Part shown: one piece after another, positions 40,357 through 49,262 of the stretch
How the letters are laid out: each line of letters opens with the position of its first letter
Position numbering within the stretch: position 1 is the first letter of the stretch
NCBI GenBank assembly: GCA_964521715.1
Contig: CAZFSS010000010.1
Location: 1 to 64,000 of the forward strand
DNA from: DAOVRD01 sp964521715
GTDB taxonomy: Bacteria; Planctomycetota; Brocadiia; SM23-32
Direction: 5' to 3'
Length of the DNA stretch: 64,000 bases
Program-made: the position numbers and the translations under genes
The notes under the pieces: generated by a model
Databases searched by the model: none
Told to the model about the DNA's origin: nothing
The model's input: only the letters and a program-made list of their open reading frames with translations

Positions 40357-41847
40357 TCACCCGATCAACAGGTTGCCCCAGGGCCGGGGCAGCGGGCGCC
40401 GGTCCAGCCGCCTGCGTCGCAGGTCCTCATACTGCTCTTTCCGCCCCGTGTCCTTGAGCCTCTGGAGCATGGCGTCCAGGCTGCAATAGAGGTCCGGCGT
40501 GAATCCGGCCGCCATCTGGAGCTGGAAGGGGTCCAACGACGCGTCCGATCCGGTGCAGTGCTCGTGCCACCACTCGCTCAGCAGATGGTCCATCTCGGCC
40601 ACCACGCCGGGCTTCTCGCCCGCCACGTTGCGTGTCTGATTCGGGTCTTCCGTCATGTTGAACAGATAGAGCGGCCCGTAGGGGTAGCAACCTGAGTGAA
40701 TGGTGCGGATCATGCGCCACTGCGGGGTGCGGACGGCGCGCTGGAAGCTGTAGATGCCGGAGCCGCAGACCAGGCAGGGCCGGCCCTCGAAGGGCTCCGC
40801 GCGTAGGGCCGCCGCGAAGCTCCGTCCGTCCCACCGCTTGGGCGTGGGCATGCCCAGCATCGCGGTGAGGGTCGGGCAGAGGTCGAGCTGGTAGATGAGG
40901 GCGTCGCTGCGCAGCCCCCCGTCGGTCAGGCCGGGCCAGCGGACGATCAGCGGCAGGTGGGTGACCCCTTCGGCGGCGTTGCCGTGCTCGAAGTACATGC
41001 CCAGCTCGCCGATCGCCTCGCCGTGGTCGCTCGACAGGATCACGACCGTCTCTTCCGCGATGCCGAGCCAGCCCAGCAGGTCGAGCACCTCGCCGACCGC
41101 CCGGTCAGCGTAGAGCACGGCGGCGTCGTAGCCGTTCATGGCCAGCGCGAAGTTGGAGACGTCGCTCAGCTCGTCCGGGATGTTCTTGCAGCGGCTCTTC
41201 CAGGTCGGCCCCCACCAATCGCGCGCCGTGCGCGAGCCGTACATGTTCTCATAGTGGCTGCGGATCGTCTCCTCGTCCGGGAAGTCGGGCAGCGGGTGCT
41301 CCGCCACGGCTTCAGCGAACTCGTCCGGGGCCTCGTACGGCGTGTGCACGTCCCAGTAGTGGGCGTGCAGGAACCAGTTATCCTCGCGCCCGTGCTGGCG
41401 CAGCCAGTCCAGCACCAGCTCGTTCACCTCGTGCGCCTGCTCGCTGCCTCCCGGCAGCTTGCTGCCGTGGTGTTCCGTGAAGCCGGCAACGTACCACCAG
41501 GCGACGTGCCTCTGGGCGAAGCCGCTGAAGCTCACCGTGTTCCAGCCTTCGTCCTGGAAGACGCGCATGAGCATGCGGCCCTCGCGGTGATGGCTGTGGC
41601 CCATGCCTGCGTAGCGCAGTTGGGAGGCGGGCCCGTCATGGCAGGCCACGCCGTTATTGATGCCGAGCCGTCCGCTGAAGAGCGCCGCCCGGCTGGGCAG
41701 GCAGGGGGCGTCGGACGTGTGGCAGTTGGCGAAGACGAGGGAGTCCGCCGCCAGCCGGTCTATGTTGGGCGACGTCTCGCGGTGGTAGCCATAGCATCCG
41801 AGGTGGTCGGGCCGCAGGCAGTCGATGTCGATGTAGAGCACGCGCAT
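40357..41847 (-). CDS. Sulfatase
   Basis: 496 residues of the alkaline-phosphatase superfamily. The formylglycine site is CLPSR (cysteine 49), and the metal ligands are seen in DIDCLRPDHLGC and LSSDHGEAIGE. The family hydrolyses sulfate esters on glycans or small molecules after a maturase oxidises the cysteine. No signal peptide is evident, so the substrate may be intracellular or imported. It is first in a three-gene operon with the UroD-like and GH2 genes, all read from the promoter at 41895. Confidence 0.9.
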   Translation of the reverse strand: MRVLYIDIDCLRPDHLGCYGYHRETSPNIDRLAADSLVFANCHTSDAPCLPSRAALFSGRLGINNGVACHDGPASQLRYAGMGHSHHREGRMLMRVFQDEGWNTVSFSGFAQRHVAWWYVAGFTEHHGSKLPGGSEQAHEVNELVLDWLRQHGREDNWFLHAHYWDVHTPYEAPDEFAEAVAEHPLPDFPDEETIRSHYENMYGSRTARDWWGPTWKSRCKNIPDELSDVSNFALAMNGYDAAVLYADRAVGEVLDLLGWLGIAEETVVILSSDHGEAIGELGMYFEHGNAAEGVTHLPLIVRWPGLTDGGLRSDALIYQLDLCPTLTAMLGMPTPKRWDGRSFAAALRAEPFEGRPCLVCGSGIYSFQRAVRTPQWRMIRTIHSGCYPYGPLYLFNMTEDPNQTRNVAGEKPGVVAEMDHLLSEWWHEHCTGSDASLDPFQLQMAAGFTPDLYCSLDAMLQRLKDTGRKEQYEDLRRRRLDRRPLPRPWGNLLIG

Positions 41848-41894
41848 GGACCGCGCCTCCTGCGCGGGGGGATGTCCGTCCGGGAGCGGCGGCC

Positions 41895-41923
41895 ACTATA
41901 AACAATGGCCTCGGCGGAGTAAA
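41895..41923 (-). promoter_or_regulatory. Promoter of the sulfatase operon
   Basis: Minus-strand TATAGT (41900-41895) with TTTACT (41923-41918), spacer 17. It is back to back with the tex promoter. Confidence 0.5.
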
Positions 41924-41957
41924 GGAAGGGACGAGGGGCGCGGATTGCGGAATTCTG

Positions 41958-41986
41958 TTGACAATCCGCGGCAAATGGCCTAGAAT
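41958..41986 (+). promoter_or_regulatory. Promoter of tex
   Basis: TTGACA at 41958-41963 and TAGAAT at 41981-41986, spacer 17. It predicts a leader of about 100 bases before the ATG at 42094. Confidence 0.65.
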
Positions 41987-42093
41987 CTGGTGCTTCGTAA
42001 TTCCGGGTTGGGTTTTATCTTCTATGATCGGTCCTGCCCATCTACCTTCGACTCGCTGCCTGCCACGTTGACGGGGACGGCGAAGCTGCAGGT

Positions 42094-44688
42094 ATGCCTG
42101 AGAAAGCCCTCAAGGAAGTCGCAGCCAAGTATCACCTGAACACCGACCAGGCCGCCGAGATCATGCGCTTGCTGGACGGCGGATTCAGCATCCCGTACGT
42201 CATGCGCTACCACAAAGAGCTGGCGGCGGGGCTCGAACCGGACAGCTTCTACGAGCTCATAGAGGAAAAGCGGCGCCTGGACAAGCTGGAGACCCGCCGG
42301 CGCAAGATCATCAAGAAGCTCAAACAGCGCGAAGTCCTGACCGACGATCTCGAGCAGAAGATGAACCAGGCCCGGGACATGCGCGAGCTGATCGACTACT
42401 ACGTGCCGTTCCGCCCCCGCAAGCGCTCGCGCTCTCGCCAGGCCCTCTCGCAGGGGCTTGAGCCGCTCGCCAGGGCCGTCTTCTCCCAGGAGGAGTTCAT
42501 CCCTGACATGGCGGCCGCCGCCGAGCCCTACCTGGATGCCGAGAAGGGCTTGACGGGCGTGGAGGACGCGCTCGAGGGCGTCTTCCACATCGTCAGCGAC
42601 TGGGTGGCCGAGGGGAAGTCGCATCGCGATCGCCAGCGCCAGGTCTTCCGCGATGAGGCCGACATCGTTGTCAAGCGGGCCGCCCGATCGCTGCCAGGCC
42701 GGCTGGTGCGTGAGTTCCGGACGTACTTCGACTTCCGGCAGAAGGCCGCCCGGCTCCATCCCTATCACATGCTCACCGTGCTGCGGGGCAAGCGGCTCAA
42801 GGTGCTGGACTATCACTTCGAGGCGCCCCCGGCCGCGATGTCCCGCGCCGCCGTTGAGCTCTACCTTGCCGGAGGGGCCAGCCAGTTCGAGCAGATCGAG
42901 ACGGAAGTCGCCGCGCTGGCCGACCTGAACAAGGGGGAAGAGCTCAAGAAGCTTAACGGCACGGAGTTCCTCGTGGCCTGCATCAAGCACAGCCTGGAGA
43001 CGGTGCTGGCGGACGTGACCGCCAGGGAACTGGAACAGGAGCTGTGCAAGCGGGCCGAGGCGCTCGCCCTTGACATCATCCGGCGCAACGTCCGCAGCAT
43101 GCTGATGGCCCAGCCCCTGCTCAAGCGGATGCTGGGCATTCACCCCGGCTATCGCACCGGCTGCAAGCTGGCCGCCGTGGACGGAAAGGGAAACGTGCTG
43201 GCGACCACCACCGTATACCCCCACCCCCCCCAGAAGAAGGTCGAGGAGGCCACGGCGGAGATCAGCCGCCTCATCCAGGAGCATAGCCTGGAGGTCGTGG
43301 TCATAGGCGACGGCACGGGCGCCGAAGAGACCGAGGCCCTGATCGCCGGCCTGGTGGACGAGAAGTTCCCCGACCTGCATTACACCGTCGTGCCGGAGGC
43401 GGGGATCGACGCGTATTCGACCAGTCGAGGCGCACGCAACGAACTGCCGGGCGTGCGCGCCGAGGAGCGCTGCAGCGTGGCCCTGTGCCGGAGGCTGCTC
43501 GACCCCCTGTCCGAGCTGGCCAAGATCAACCCGCGCGAGCTGTGTCCCGGGCCCTACGCAGACGAGGTCAACGGCGGGGCCCTCAAGGAGCTGCTGGAAC
43601 GGCTGCTCGAGGAGTGCGTCTGCAAGGTGGGCGTGGACGTGAACTCGGCCCATTACAGCCTGCTCAGGTACGTCTCGGGCCTCGGGCCGGAGAAGGCGCT
43701 GGCGATAGTCGAGTGCCGCGAGAAGAACGGGCCCTTCACGAGCCGCCAGCAACTGCGCGACGTGCCCAAGTTCGACCGGGCCAGCTACGATCGGGCGGCG
43801 GGATTCCTGAAAGTCGAGGGATCGGAGGACCCGCTCGACGTGACGCGGATCCATCCGAGCTTCTACCCCGTGGCCCGGGCCATCTGCGAACAGCTTGAGG
43901 TGCCCGTCGAAAGCCTGCGCGCCGAAGAGGGCAGGCAGCGCATCGCCGAACGCCGCAACGAGATCAAACTGACCGAACTTGAGAAGCAGTTCGAGGTCCA
44001 CTATCTGTTGCTCAAGGACATCGTCGCCGAGCTTATCGACCCCTGGCCCGACCCGCGCCGGGACGAGCAGGCGCCCTGCCTGCGACAGCGGCGACTTCAG
44101 TTCGATCAGCTTGAGCCCGACCAGTGGTTGAGCGGGACGGTCCGCAACATCGCCGACTTCGGCGTTTTCGTGGACATCGGGGTCGGCGAGGACGGCTTGA
44201 TCCATATCAGCCAGCTCTCGGACAAGTTCGTCCAGAGCCCTTACGACGTCGTCTGCGTCGGCGACCAGGTCAGGGTGCGGGTGCTCAGGGTGGACACGGA
44301 GAAGCAGCGCATATCCCTGTCCCTGAGGGAGGAAGGCGGCGCCAAGGAACACGCCGCGCCCGCGCCCCGCAGGCGCAGGGCCCCGGAGGAGCGGCGAAGG
44401 GCGGAGGCGGAGCCCGTGGCAGCCGTCGACGTGCCCGCCAAGAGGCCGTCCGGCGCAGTGCAGGCCCCCAGGAGCACCGTGGGGTGGCAGAGCCGCCGCG
44501 TCCAGAAGGCGGCCGTGTCCGACCGCCTCTCCAAGACGCAGCAGCGAATGCTTAAGAAGCACGAGCCCGAACCCGCCGAGGAGAAGAAACCGGAACCCGA
44601 AGAGGAAGAAGCGCGGGCCGACGCCGGCGGGCTCCTGGGCAAGCTGGACTTCGCCTCTATCGAAAGGCGCGGCAAACCCAGCGACTAG
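42094..44688 (+). CDS. tex: Tex-family S1 RNA-binding protein
   Basis: 864 residues, longer than the usual 720-780. An N-terminal helical Tex domain, a YqgF-like domain (VVVIGDGTGAEETEALIAGL), HhH modules (GLGPEKALAIVECREKNGPF) and an S1 domain (about 679-750, SGTVRNIADFGVFVDIGVGE) occur in the expected order. Tex binds nucleic acids and influences transcription and stress tolerance. The usual GQYQHDV sequence is replaced by GPYADEV. The C-terminal 115 residues form a basic/acidic low-complexity tail (RRRRAPEERRRAEAEPV). The gene lies opposite the sulfatase and is read from its own promoter. Confidence 0.9.
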   Translation: MPEKALKEVAAKYHLNTDQAAEIMRLLDGGFSIPYVMRYHKELAAGLEPDSFYELIEEKRRLDKLETRRRKIIKKLKQREVLTDDLEQKMNQARDMRELIDYYVPFRPRKRSRSRQALSQGLEPLARAVFSQEEFIPDMAAAAEPYLDAEKGLTGVEDALEGVFHIVSDWVAEGKSHRDRQRQVFRDEADIVVKRAARSLPGRLVREFRTYFDFRQKAARLHPYHMLTVLRGKRLKVLDYHFEAPPAAMSRAAVELYLAGGASQFEQIETEVAALADLNKGEELKKLNGTEFLVACIKHSLETVLADVTARELEQELCKRAEALALDIIRRNVRSMLMAQPLLKRMLGIHPGYRTGCKLAAVDGKGNVLATTTVYPHPPQKKVEEATAEISRLIQEHSLEVVVIGDGTGAEETEALIAGLVDEKFPDLHYTVVPEAGIDAYSTSRGARNELPGVRAEERCSVALCRRLLDPLSELAKINPRELCPGPYADEVNGGALKELLERLLEECVCKVGVDVNSAHYSLLRYVSGLGPEKALAIVECREKNGPFTSRQQLRDVPKFDRASYDRAAGFLKVEGSEDPLDVTRIHPSFYPVARAICEQLEVPVESLRAEEGRQRIAERRNEIKLTELEKQFEVHYLLLKDIVAELIDPWPDPRRDEQAPCLRQRRLQFDQLEPDQWLSGTVRNIADFGVFVDIGVGEDGLIHISQLSDKFVQSPYDVVCVGDQVRVRVLRVDTEKQRISLSLREEGGAKEHAAPAPRRRRAPEERRRAEAEPVAAVDVPAKRPSGAVQAPRSTVGWQSRRVQKAAVSDRLSKTQQRMLKKHEPEPAEEKKPEPEEEEARADAGGLLGKLDFASIERRGKPSD

Positions 44689-44822
44689 CCGGGCGCTGCC
44701 GATCGATATTCGCCCCCCTTCTGGAAACCAGGCATCCGCCTCCTGTACTATCTCCTCAGGTGTCGCCTCGCGGCCAAGGCCGCTCGTACCCCCGTCTTCA
44801 ATCTCCACGCGGGAGGCCGACC

Positions 44823-46016
44823 ATGTACCGAGTGGGTCAGAAGGAGATCGACGCGATAGGCGCAGTCCTGCTGAGCGGGGACTTGTTCCGCTACCACAAA
44901 GGAGGCGAGTGCGAGCGCTTCGAGCGACGCTACGCGAAGCTCCTCGGCGTGAAGCACGCCTGCATGACGTCCAGCGGGACGACGGCTCTCACGGCGGCCC
45001 TGGCCGGGCTCGGCCTGGGGCCGGGCGACGAGGTGCTCGTGCCTGCCTGCACCTACATGGCCACGGCGGTGTCCGTGCTCGCGGCCGGCGCCATCCCCGT
45101 CGTCGTCGACATCGACGAGAGCATTACGCTCGACCCGCGGGCCGTGCAGGACGCAATCGGTCCGCGCACGAGGGCCGTCATACCCGTCCACATGTGGGGG
45201 CTGCCGTGCGACATGAACGCCCTCATGCGCGTGGCCAGGAAGCGCCGGCTCCTCGTGGTCGAGGATGCATGCCAGGGCGTGGGCGGCGCGTACGAGGGCA
45301 GGATGCTGGGCTCCATCGGCGATGCGGGCGCGTTCAGCTTCAACTACTTCAAGAACATGACGTGCGGCGAGGGCGGAGCCGTCGTCACGAACGACGACCG
45401 CGTCGCCCAGCACGCCAGGTGCATGATCGACTGCTGCAGCTTCTACTGGACGGGCCGCAAGCAGGACATCGTTCCGTTCACGAGCAACGGCTCGCGCGCC
45501 TCGGAGATCGAAGGGGCGATGCTGAACGTGCAGCTCGACCGCATCGGCCCGATCATCCGCGCGTTGCGGCGGCAGAAGGCCCGCATCCTGCGCGAGACGG
45601 CCGGCGCCGGCCTGAAGGCCGCGCCGTCCAACAGCCCCGACTACGAATGCGGCTCCCACGTGATGTATACGCTGCCCTCGGCGGAGCAGGCCGACCGGTT
45701 CGCCGGCTTGGCCGGCGGCACGGTTTGCAGCAAGACGGGACGGCACGTCTACACGGAGTGGGATCCGATCTTCGCCCACCAGGGCGCCTTGCATCCGGCG
45801 CTGAACCCCTTCAACCTGCCGCAGAACAAGCGGTGCCGCACGAAGTACACGCGCGACATGTGCGCGAAGTCCCTGGGAATCCTGAACCGAACCGCGATGA
45901 TAGGCACTCGCCCCGACCGGAAGCGTTCTGAGGTCACCAGGATGATCCGGCGTATCAGGGACGCGGCTCAGCAGGTCCTCAAGCCGGCCGCGCAGGGCTC
46001 CGAGGCCGGGCGATGA
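44823..46016 (+). CDS. DegT/DnrJ/EryC1-family PLP aminotransferase
   Basis: 397 residues of the sugar aminotransferase type. SSGTTALTAALAGLGLGPGD is the cofactor-binding opening, VVEDACQGVG binds PLP, and the Schiff-base lysine is in SFNYFKNMTCGEGGAVVTN. Such enzymes transfer an amino group to keto-sugars for cell-surface or secondary-metabolite glycans. The start at 44823 is set by GGGAGG 7 bases upstream; the longer frame from 44760 is rejected. It overlaps the GNAT gene by 4 bases (ATGA), so amino-sugar N-acetylation by the neighbour is plausible. Confidence 0.88.
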   Translation: MYRVGQKEIDAIGAVLLSGDLFRYHKGGECERFERRYAKLLGVKHACMTSSGTTALTAALAGLGLGPGDEVLVPACTYMATAVSVLAAGAIPVVVDIDESITLDPRAVQDAIGPRTRAVIPVHMWGLPCDMNALMRVARKRRLLVVEDACQGVGGAYEGRMLGSIGDAGAFSFNYFKNMTCGEGGAVVTNDDRVAQHARCMIDCCSFYWTGRKQDIVPFTSNGSRASEIEGAMLNVQLDRIGPIIRALRRQKARILRETAGAGLKAAPSNSPDYECGSHVMYTLPSAEQADRFAGLAGGTVCSKTGRHVYTEWDPIFAHQGALHPALNPFNLPQNKRCRTKYTRDMCAKSLGILNRTAMIGTRPDRKRSEVTRMIRRIRDAAQQVLKPAAQGSEAGR

Positions 46017-46552
46017 CGTCCATCGAGACGGACCGCCTCCTGCTGCGCGAGTTCGTGGGGGACGACTGGGAAGCCGTCCACCAGTACGCCTCGGACCTGG
46101 AGGTGACCAGGCACCTGCTGTGGGGGCCGAACACGCTGCAGGAGACACGCGCCTTCATCCGCCAGGCCATCGCCGGGCAACGGGACTGTCCCCGCACGCA
46201 GTACGAGCTGGCCGTCGTCCTGAAGGAGGGAGGCCCGCTCATCGGCAGCTGCGGCGTTCACGTGTCCGCCCCGGAAAGGCGTGAGGGCTGGATCGGCTAT
46301 GCGTTGGCGCGGCGCTTCTGGGGGCAGGGCTACGCGACCGAGGCCGCAGGGGCCGTCGTGGCGTTCGGGTTCGGCGAGCTGGGCCTTCACCGCATCTTCG
46401 GCACGTGCGACCCGGCCAACCGGGCGTCCGCCCGCGTCATGGCGAAGCTGGGGATGCGGCGCGAGGGGCTGCTGAAGGAGTACTTCCGGGGGAAGGAAGG
46501 ATGGCACGACCGCGAGCTCTACGCGGTCCTGGACCACGAGTGGCGGGCATGA
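46013..46552 (+). CDS. GNAT acetyltransferase, RimJ/RimL-like
   Basis: 179 residues. The GNAT acetyl-CoA loop is YALARRFWGQGYATEAAGAV, with family strands ending in FGTCDPANRASARVMAKLGM. RimJ/RimL relatives acetylate protein N-termini or small amines. The ATGA overlap with the aminotransferase stop shows coupling and suggests an amino-sugar as an alternative substrate. It is convergent with lexA. Confidence 0.87.
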   Translation: MTSIETDRLLLREFVGDDWEAVHQYASDLEVTRHLLWGPNTLQETRAFIRQAIAGQRDCPRTQYELAVVLKEGGPLIGSCGVHVSAPERREGWIGYALARRFWGQGYATEAAGAVVAFGFGELGLHRIFGTCDPANRASARVMAKLGMRREGLLKEYFRGKEGWHDRELYAVLDHEWRA

Positions 46553-46607
46553 GCCAGGCCCGCTTCCCCGCCGAGAGGAACGGGAACGCGCACGGGCGGC
46601 GGCGCGG

Positions 46608-47213
46608 TCACAGCTTCCGCATCACGCCTACGACCGGCCCGTAGAGGGCGAACTCGGGGGAGTTCCTGTCCAGGATGATGTCCTCGAAGTCGGGGTTCTC
46701 CGCCTTCAGGCGCACCTGGCCCTGGCCGATGAAGACCCTCTTGACGGTGGCCTCGTCGCCGATGCCCACGGCTGCAATGGCGCCGTTGCGCACGTTGCCG
46801 TTGCCGTCCACGATGACGTAGTCGCCCGGCAGTATCCCGGCGCCCACCATGCTCTCACCCTCGACCTCGAGCGCGAACGTATGCTCATCCACCTCGAACA
46901 GCCCGGTGGTGGACAGAGATCCCTCGAGGTTCTCCACGGCCAGCACGGGCGAGCCGGCCGCGATGCGGCCCACGATGGGGATGCCCTGGGGAGAGAGCTC
47001 GTCGCGTATCTCGATGTTGCGCGCCTTGCGGTTGCGGCGGCGGATATACCCCTTTCGCTCCAGGGCGTCCAGGTGGTCGGTGGCGGCCTTCGGACTCCGG
47101 AAGCTGAACTGCTGGGCGATCTCACGGACGGTGGGGGGGCGGTTCTCGGCCCGCATGGTCTCGCAGATGAACTCGAATATCTCCCTCTGCCTCTCCGTCA
47201 GTCCCTTGGCCAT
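46608..47213 (-). CDS. lexA: LexA repressor
   Basis: 201 residues, usual length. The N-terminal winged helix binds the SOS operator; the C-terminal peptidase domain self-cleaves when RecA is activated. The cleavage site is A86-G87 (GRIAAGSPV), the serine is S121 (VEGESMVGAG) and the lysine is K158 (DEATVKRV), all present. The longer frame to 47753 is spurious: the ATG at 47213 begins the family's MAKGLTERQREIFEFI and has GGGAAGAG upstream. A promoter lies at 47286-47314, back to back with that of a small gene. Confidence 0.95.
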   Translation of the reverse strand: MAKGLTERQREIFEFICETMRAENRPPTVREIAQQFSFRSPKAATDHLDALERKGYIRRRNRKARNIEIRDELSPQGIPIVGRIAAGSPVLAVENLEGSLSTTGLFEVDEHTFALEVEGESMVGAGILPGDYVIVDGNGNVRNGAIAAVGIGDEATVKRVFIGQGQVRLKAENPDFEDIILDRNSPEFALYGPVVGVMRKL

Positions 47214-47285
47214 TGCTCTTCCCTCGCCGAACTCTGTGGGTCGTCTTTCGTCGGAACGGCAGATCGCAATTACCTCAACAAATGT

Positions 47286-47314
47286 ATTATATCTGACGCC
47301 CGGGGCAAGTGCAA
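47286..47314 (-). promoter_or_regulatory. lexA promoter
   Basis: Minus-strand TATAAT (47291-47286) and TTGCAC (47314-47309), spacer 17. The LexA operator itself could not be identified because the box of this lineage is not known to me. Confidence 0.5.
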
Positions 47315-47333
47315 TCCGTTTTCCACCCCGCGC

Positions 47334-47362
47334 TTGGGCGAAGGCCTGCGCTGCGGTAGAAT
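47334..47362 (+). promoter_or_regulatory. Promoter of the gene divergent from lexA
   Basis: TTGGGC at 47334 and TAGAAT at 47357-47362, spacer 17. The -35 boxes of the two promoters are only 19 bases apart. Confidence 0.4.
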
Positions 47363-47396
47363 ATGGATGGACGCATGCAGCCAGGGAGCCGCTCCA

Positions 47397-47651
47397 ATGG
47401 CCAATAAGCGCGTTGAGGAAGAGCAACACCACGGGGAGCTCCAGCGGCGGGCGGACCGGATCAGCTCCCTGATCGTCGCCAGCGATTATCCGGCCATCGA
47501 CGTGGTCATCGAGATCAGGAAGCTCCGGGACTTCGCTGAGGAGCACTTTCCGGGGCGGATGTACTTGTTCGAAGGGATCTACGGGAAGCGGTTCAGGCGG
47601 CTGTGGGAGCAGTTCCGGTCGAGTTCCGGCGAGGAGCTTCCGGATTGGTGA
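47397..47651 (+). CDS. Small protein of unknown function, divergent from lexA
   Basis: 84 residues, highly charged and likely helical (MANKRVEEEQHHGELQRRAD and RKLRDFAEEHFPGRMYLFEG). The ATG at 47397 follows GGGAG by 8 bases; an in-frame ATG at 47367 would coincide with the predicted transcript start. It is transcribed back to back with lexA, so control by LexA is possible. No family recognised. Confidence 0.55.
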   Translation: MANKRVEEEQHHGELQRRADRISSLIVASDYPAIDVVIEIRKLRDFAEEHFPGRMYLFEGIYGKRFRRLWEQFRSSSGEELPDW

Positions 47652-47681
47652 GCGCGCTTTCTGCATGGCGAGGAGGTGGAC

Positions 47682-48164
47682 ATGCGTAAGAAGAAGATAG
47701 CCGTCATCTACCATTCGCAGTCGGCGGGCAACACGAAGGCGGCGGCGCAGCACGTCGCCGACGGGATAAGGACTGCGGGCCAGTTCGAGGTCGTTTCACT
47801 GAACACCAACGATGGCCGCGTGGACCCCGCCGTGATCGCCGACTGCGCCGGCGTGGCGTTCGGGGCGCCCGACTACTTCAGCTACCCGGCCGGCGGGATG
47901 AAGGCCTTCATGGACGACTGGCTCATCGCCCAGAGGGGAGGCAACGAGGACATCAAGGGCATGCCGATCGCCCTGTTCATGACGCACGGGGGCGGCGGCG
48001 CCGCCCGGGGCCCATTCGAGGAGCTTTTCCGGCGCGTTGGCTCACAGGTCGGCGAGACGGTCGCCATCAAGGGCGCGCCGGGCGAGCCGGAAGCGGCGCG
48101 CTGCCGTGAGCTCGGCGCCGCCCTGGCCCGCGAGGCAAAGAAGTTCCTAGGAAAGAGCCGGTAG
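47682..48164 (+). CDS. Flavodoxin-like protein
   Basis: 160 residues of the flavodoxin/WrbA-like fold. The FMN phosphate loop is YHSQSAGNTKAAAQH. The GAPDYFSYPAGGMKAFMDDW loop and FMTHGGGGAA are further flavin-binding segments. It probably carries electrons or reduces small substrates using FMN. The ATG at 47682 has AGGAGG 5 bases upstream; the GTG at 47676 overlaps that ribosome site. Confidence 0.8.
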   Translation: MRKKKIAVIYHSQSAGNTKAAAQHVADGIRTAGQFEVVSLNTNDGRVDPAVIADCAGVAFGAPDYFSYPAGGMKAFMDDWLIAQRGGNEDIKGMPIALFMTHGGGGAARGPFEELFRRVGSQVGETVAIKGAPGEPEAARCRELGAALAREAKKFLGKSR

Positions 48165-48190
48165 GCCGGAACCCGCGCGTCAGGGCTCCG

Positions 48191-49081
48191 CTAGTCCTTC
48201 AGGATCTGCGTTCCGACGCCCTTGTCCGTGAAGATCTCCAACAGCAGTGAGTGGGGGAGCCGGCCGTCTATGATGTGGGCCTTGCGCACGCCGGCGTCCA
48301 GCGCTGCGATGCAGGCGGCCACCTTTGGCAGCATGCCGCCGCTTATGACGCCCTCCTCGATCAGGCGCTGCACGTCCGCCTCCCCCGCCGTGGACAGGAA
48401 GGACTCCGGATCGCCGGGCCGGGCCATGACGCCGTGCACGTTGCTGAGGAAGACGACCTTCTCGGCGTTGAGGGCCGCGGCGACGGCTCCCGCTGCCGTG
48501 TCGGCGTTAACGTTGTAGAGCTGTCCGTCCTCGTCCTCGCCGATGGGCGGGACGGCCAGGACGGTGCCTTCCGCAGCGATGGCCAGCATGCGGTCGGCCT
48601 CCACGCCGACGACGTCGCCCACGAAGCCGATGTCCACTTCCTGGGGCTCGCCCTTGTCGCCCGGGACGGTCAGGGCCTTCCTGACGGCTTTCAGCAGGCT
48701 GTGGCCGCCCGAAAACGCGGACCGCGCCCGACCGCCGTGGGCCTCGATGCGCTGGCGGATCTCTGCGTTCACCTCGCCCGTCAGCACGCGCACCGCGACC
48801 TCGAGCGTTGCCGCGTCCGTGACGCGATGGCCGCGCACGAAGCGCGGCGACAGGGCGGCCTGCTCCATTGCGGCCGATATCTGGGGTCCTCCGCCGTGCA
48901 CGACCACGGGCCGGATGCCGACCGTGGCCAGAAAGACGACGTCCTCCAGCACGTCGTCCAGGACGGCCGCGTTCTCCATGGCGTTGCCGCCGAACTTGAT
49001 CACCACCAGCCGGCCGGTGAACCGCTGGATGTAGGGGAGGGCCTCGATCAGCACGTCGGCTTTCTTTATTGCGTCTTCCAT
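48191..49081 (-). CDS. argB: Acetylglutamate kinase ArgB
   Basis: 296 residues. Arginine pathway, second step (N-acetylglutamate phosphorylation). VIKFGGNAM, VVVHGGGPQI, NVNADTAAGAVAAAL and GGMLPKVAAC are the amino-acid-kinase motifs. The ATG at 49081 has GGAG 11 bases upstream; a GTG at 49093 would add four residues. No other arg gene lies in the window. Confidence 0.95.
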   Translation of the reverse strand: MEDAIKKADVLIEALPYIQRFTGRLVVIKFGGNAMENAAVLDDVLEDVVFLATVGIRPVVVHGGGPQISAAMEQAALSPRFVRGHRVTDAATLEVAVRVLTGEVNAEIRQRIEAHGGRARSAFSGGHSLLKAVRKALTVPGDKGEPQEVDIGFVGDVVGVEADRMLAIAAEGTVLAVPPIGEDEDGQLYNVNADTAAGAVAAALNAEKVVFLSNVHGVMARPGDPESFLSTAGEADVQRLIEEGVISGGMLPKVAACIAALDAGVRKAHIIDGRLPHSLLLEIFTDKGVGTQILKD

Positions 49082-49206
49082 TTGGGCTGACACTCCGTAG
49101 GGCTGGTCGCAGGCATTCTACCAGGCGCACCGATGGCTGTCAGCCGCACGCCCGCGGCCTTCCATCTGCCGGGCCTGCCGGATGGCGACGTGGGCGGGGT
49201 TTTCCG

Positions 49207-49234
49207 TTGACAGCGCGAAGCCACGCCCTATAAT
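49207..49234 (+). promoter_or_regulatory. Promoter of the M28-FtsX operon
   Basis: Perfect TTGACA (49207-49212) and perfect TATAAT (49229-49234), spacer 16. It lies about 29 bases before the ATG at 49263. Confidence 0.7.
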
Positions 49235-49262
49235 CTCGGGCGGTCAAGGGGTCGTTTGCGAT

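Noticed and set aside
42022..44808. Minus-strand frame of 928 codons opposite tex
   Set aside because: Tex on the plus strand is certain; this is its antisense.
46608..47753. Long LexA frame of 381 codons
   Set aside because: LexA homology starts only at 47213; the extension is antisense to a supported small gene.
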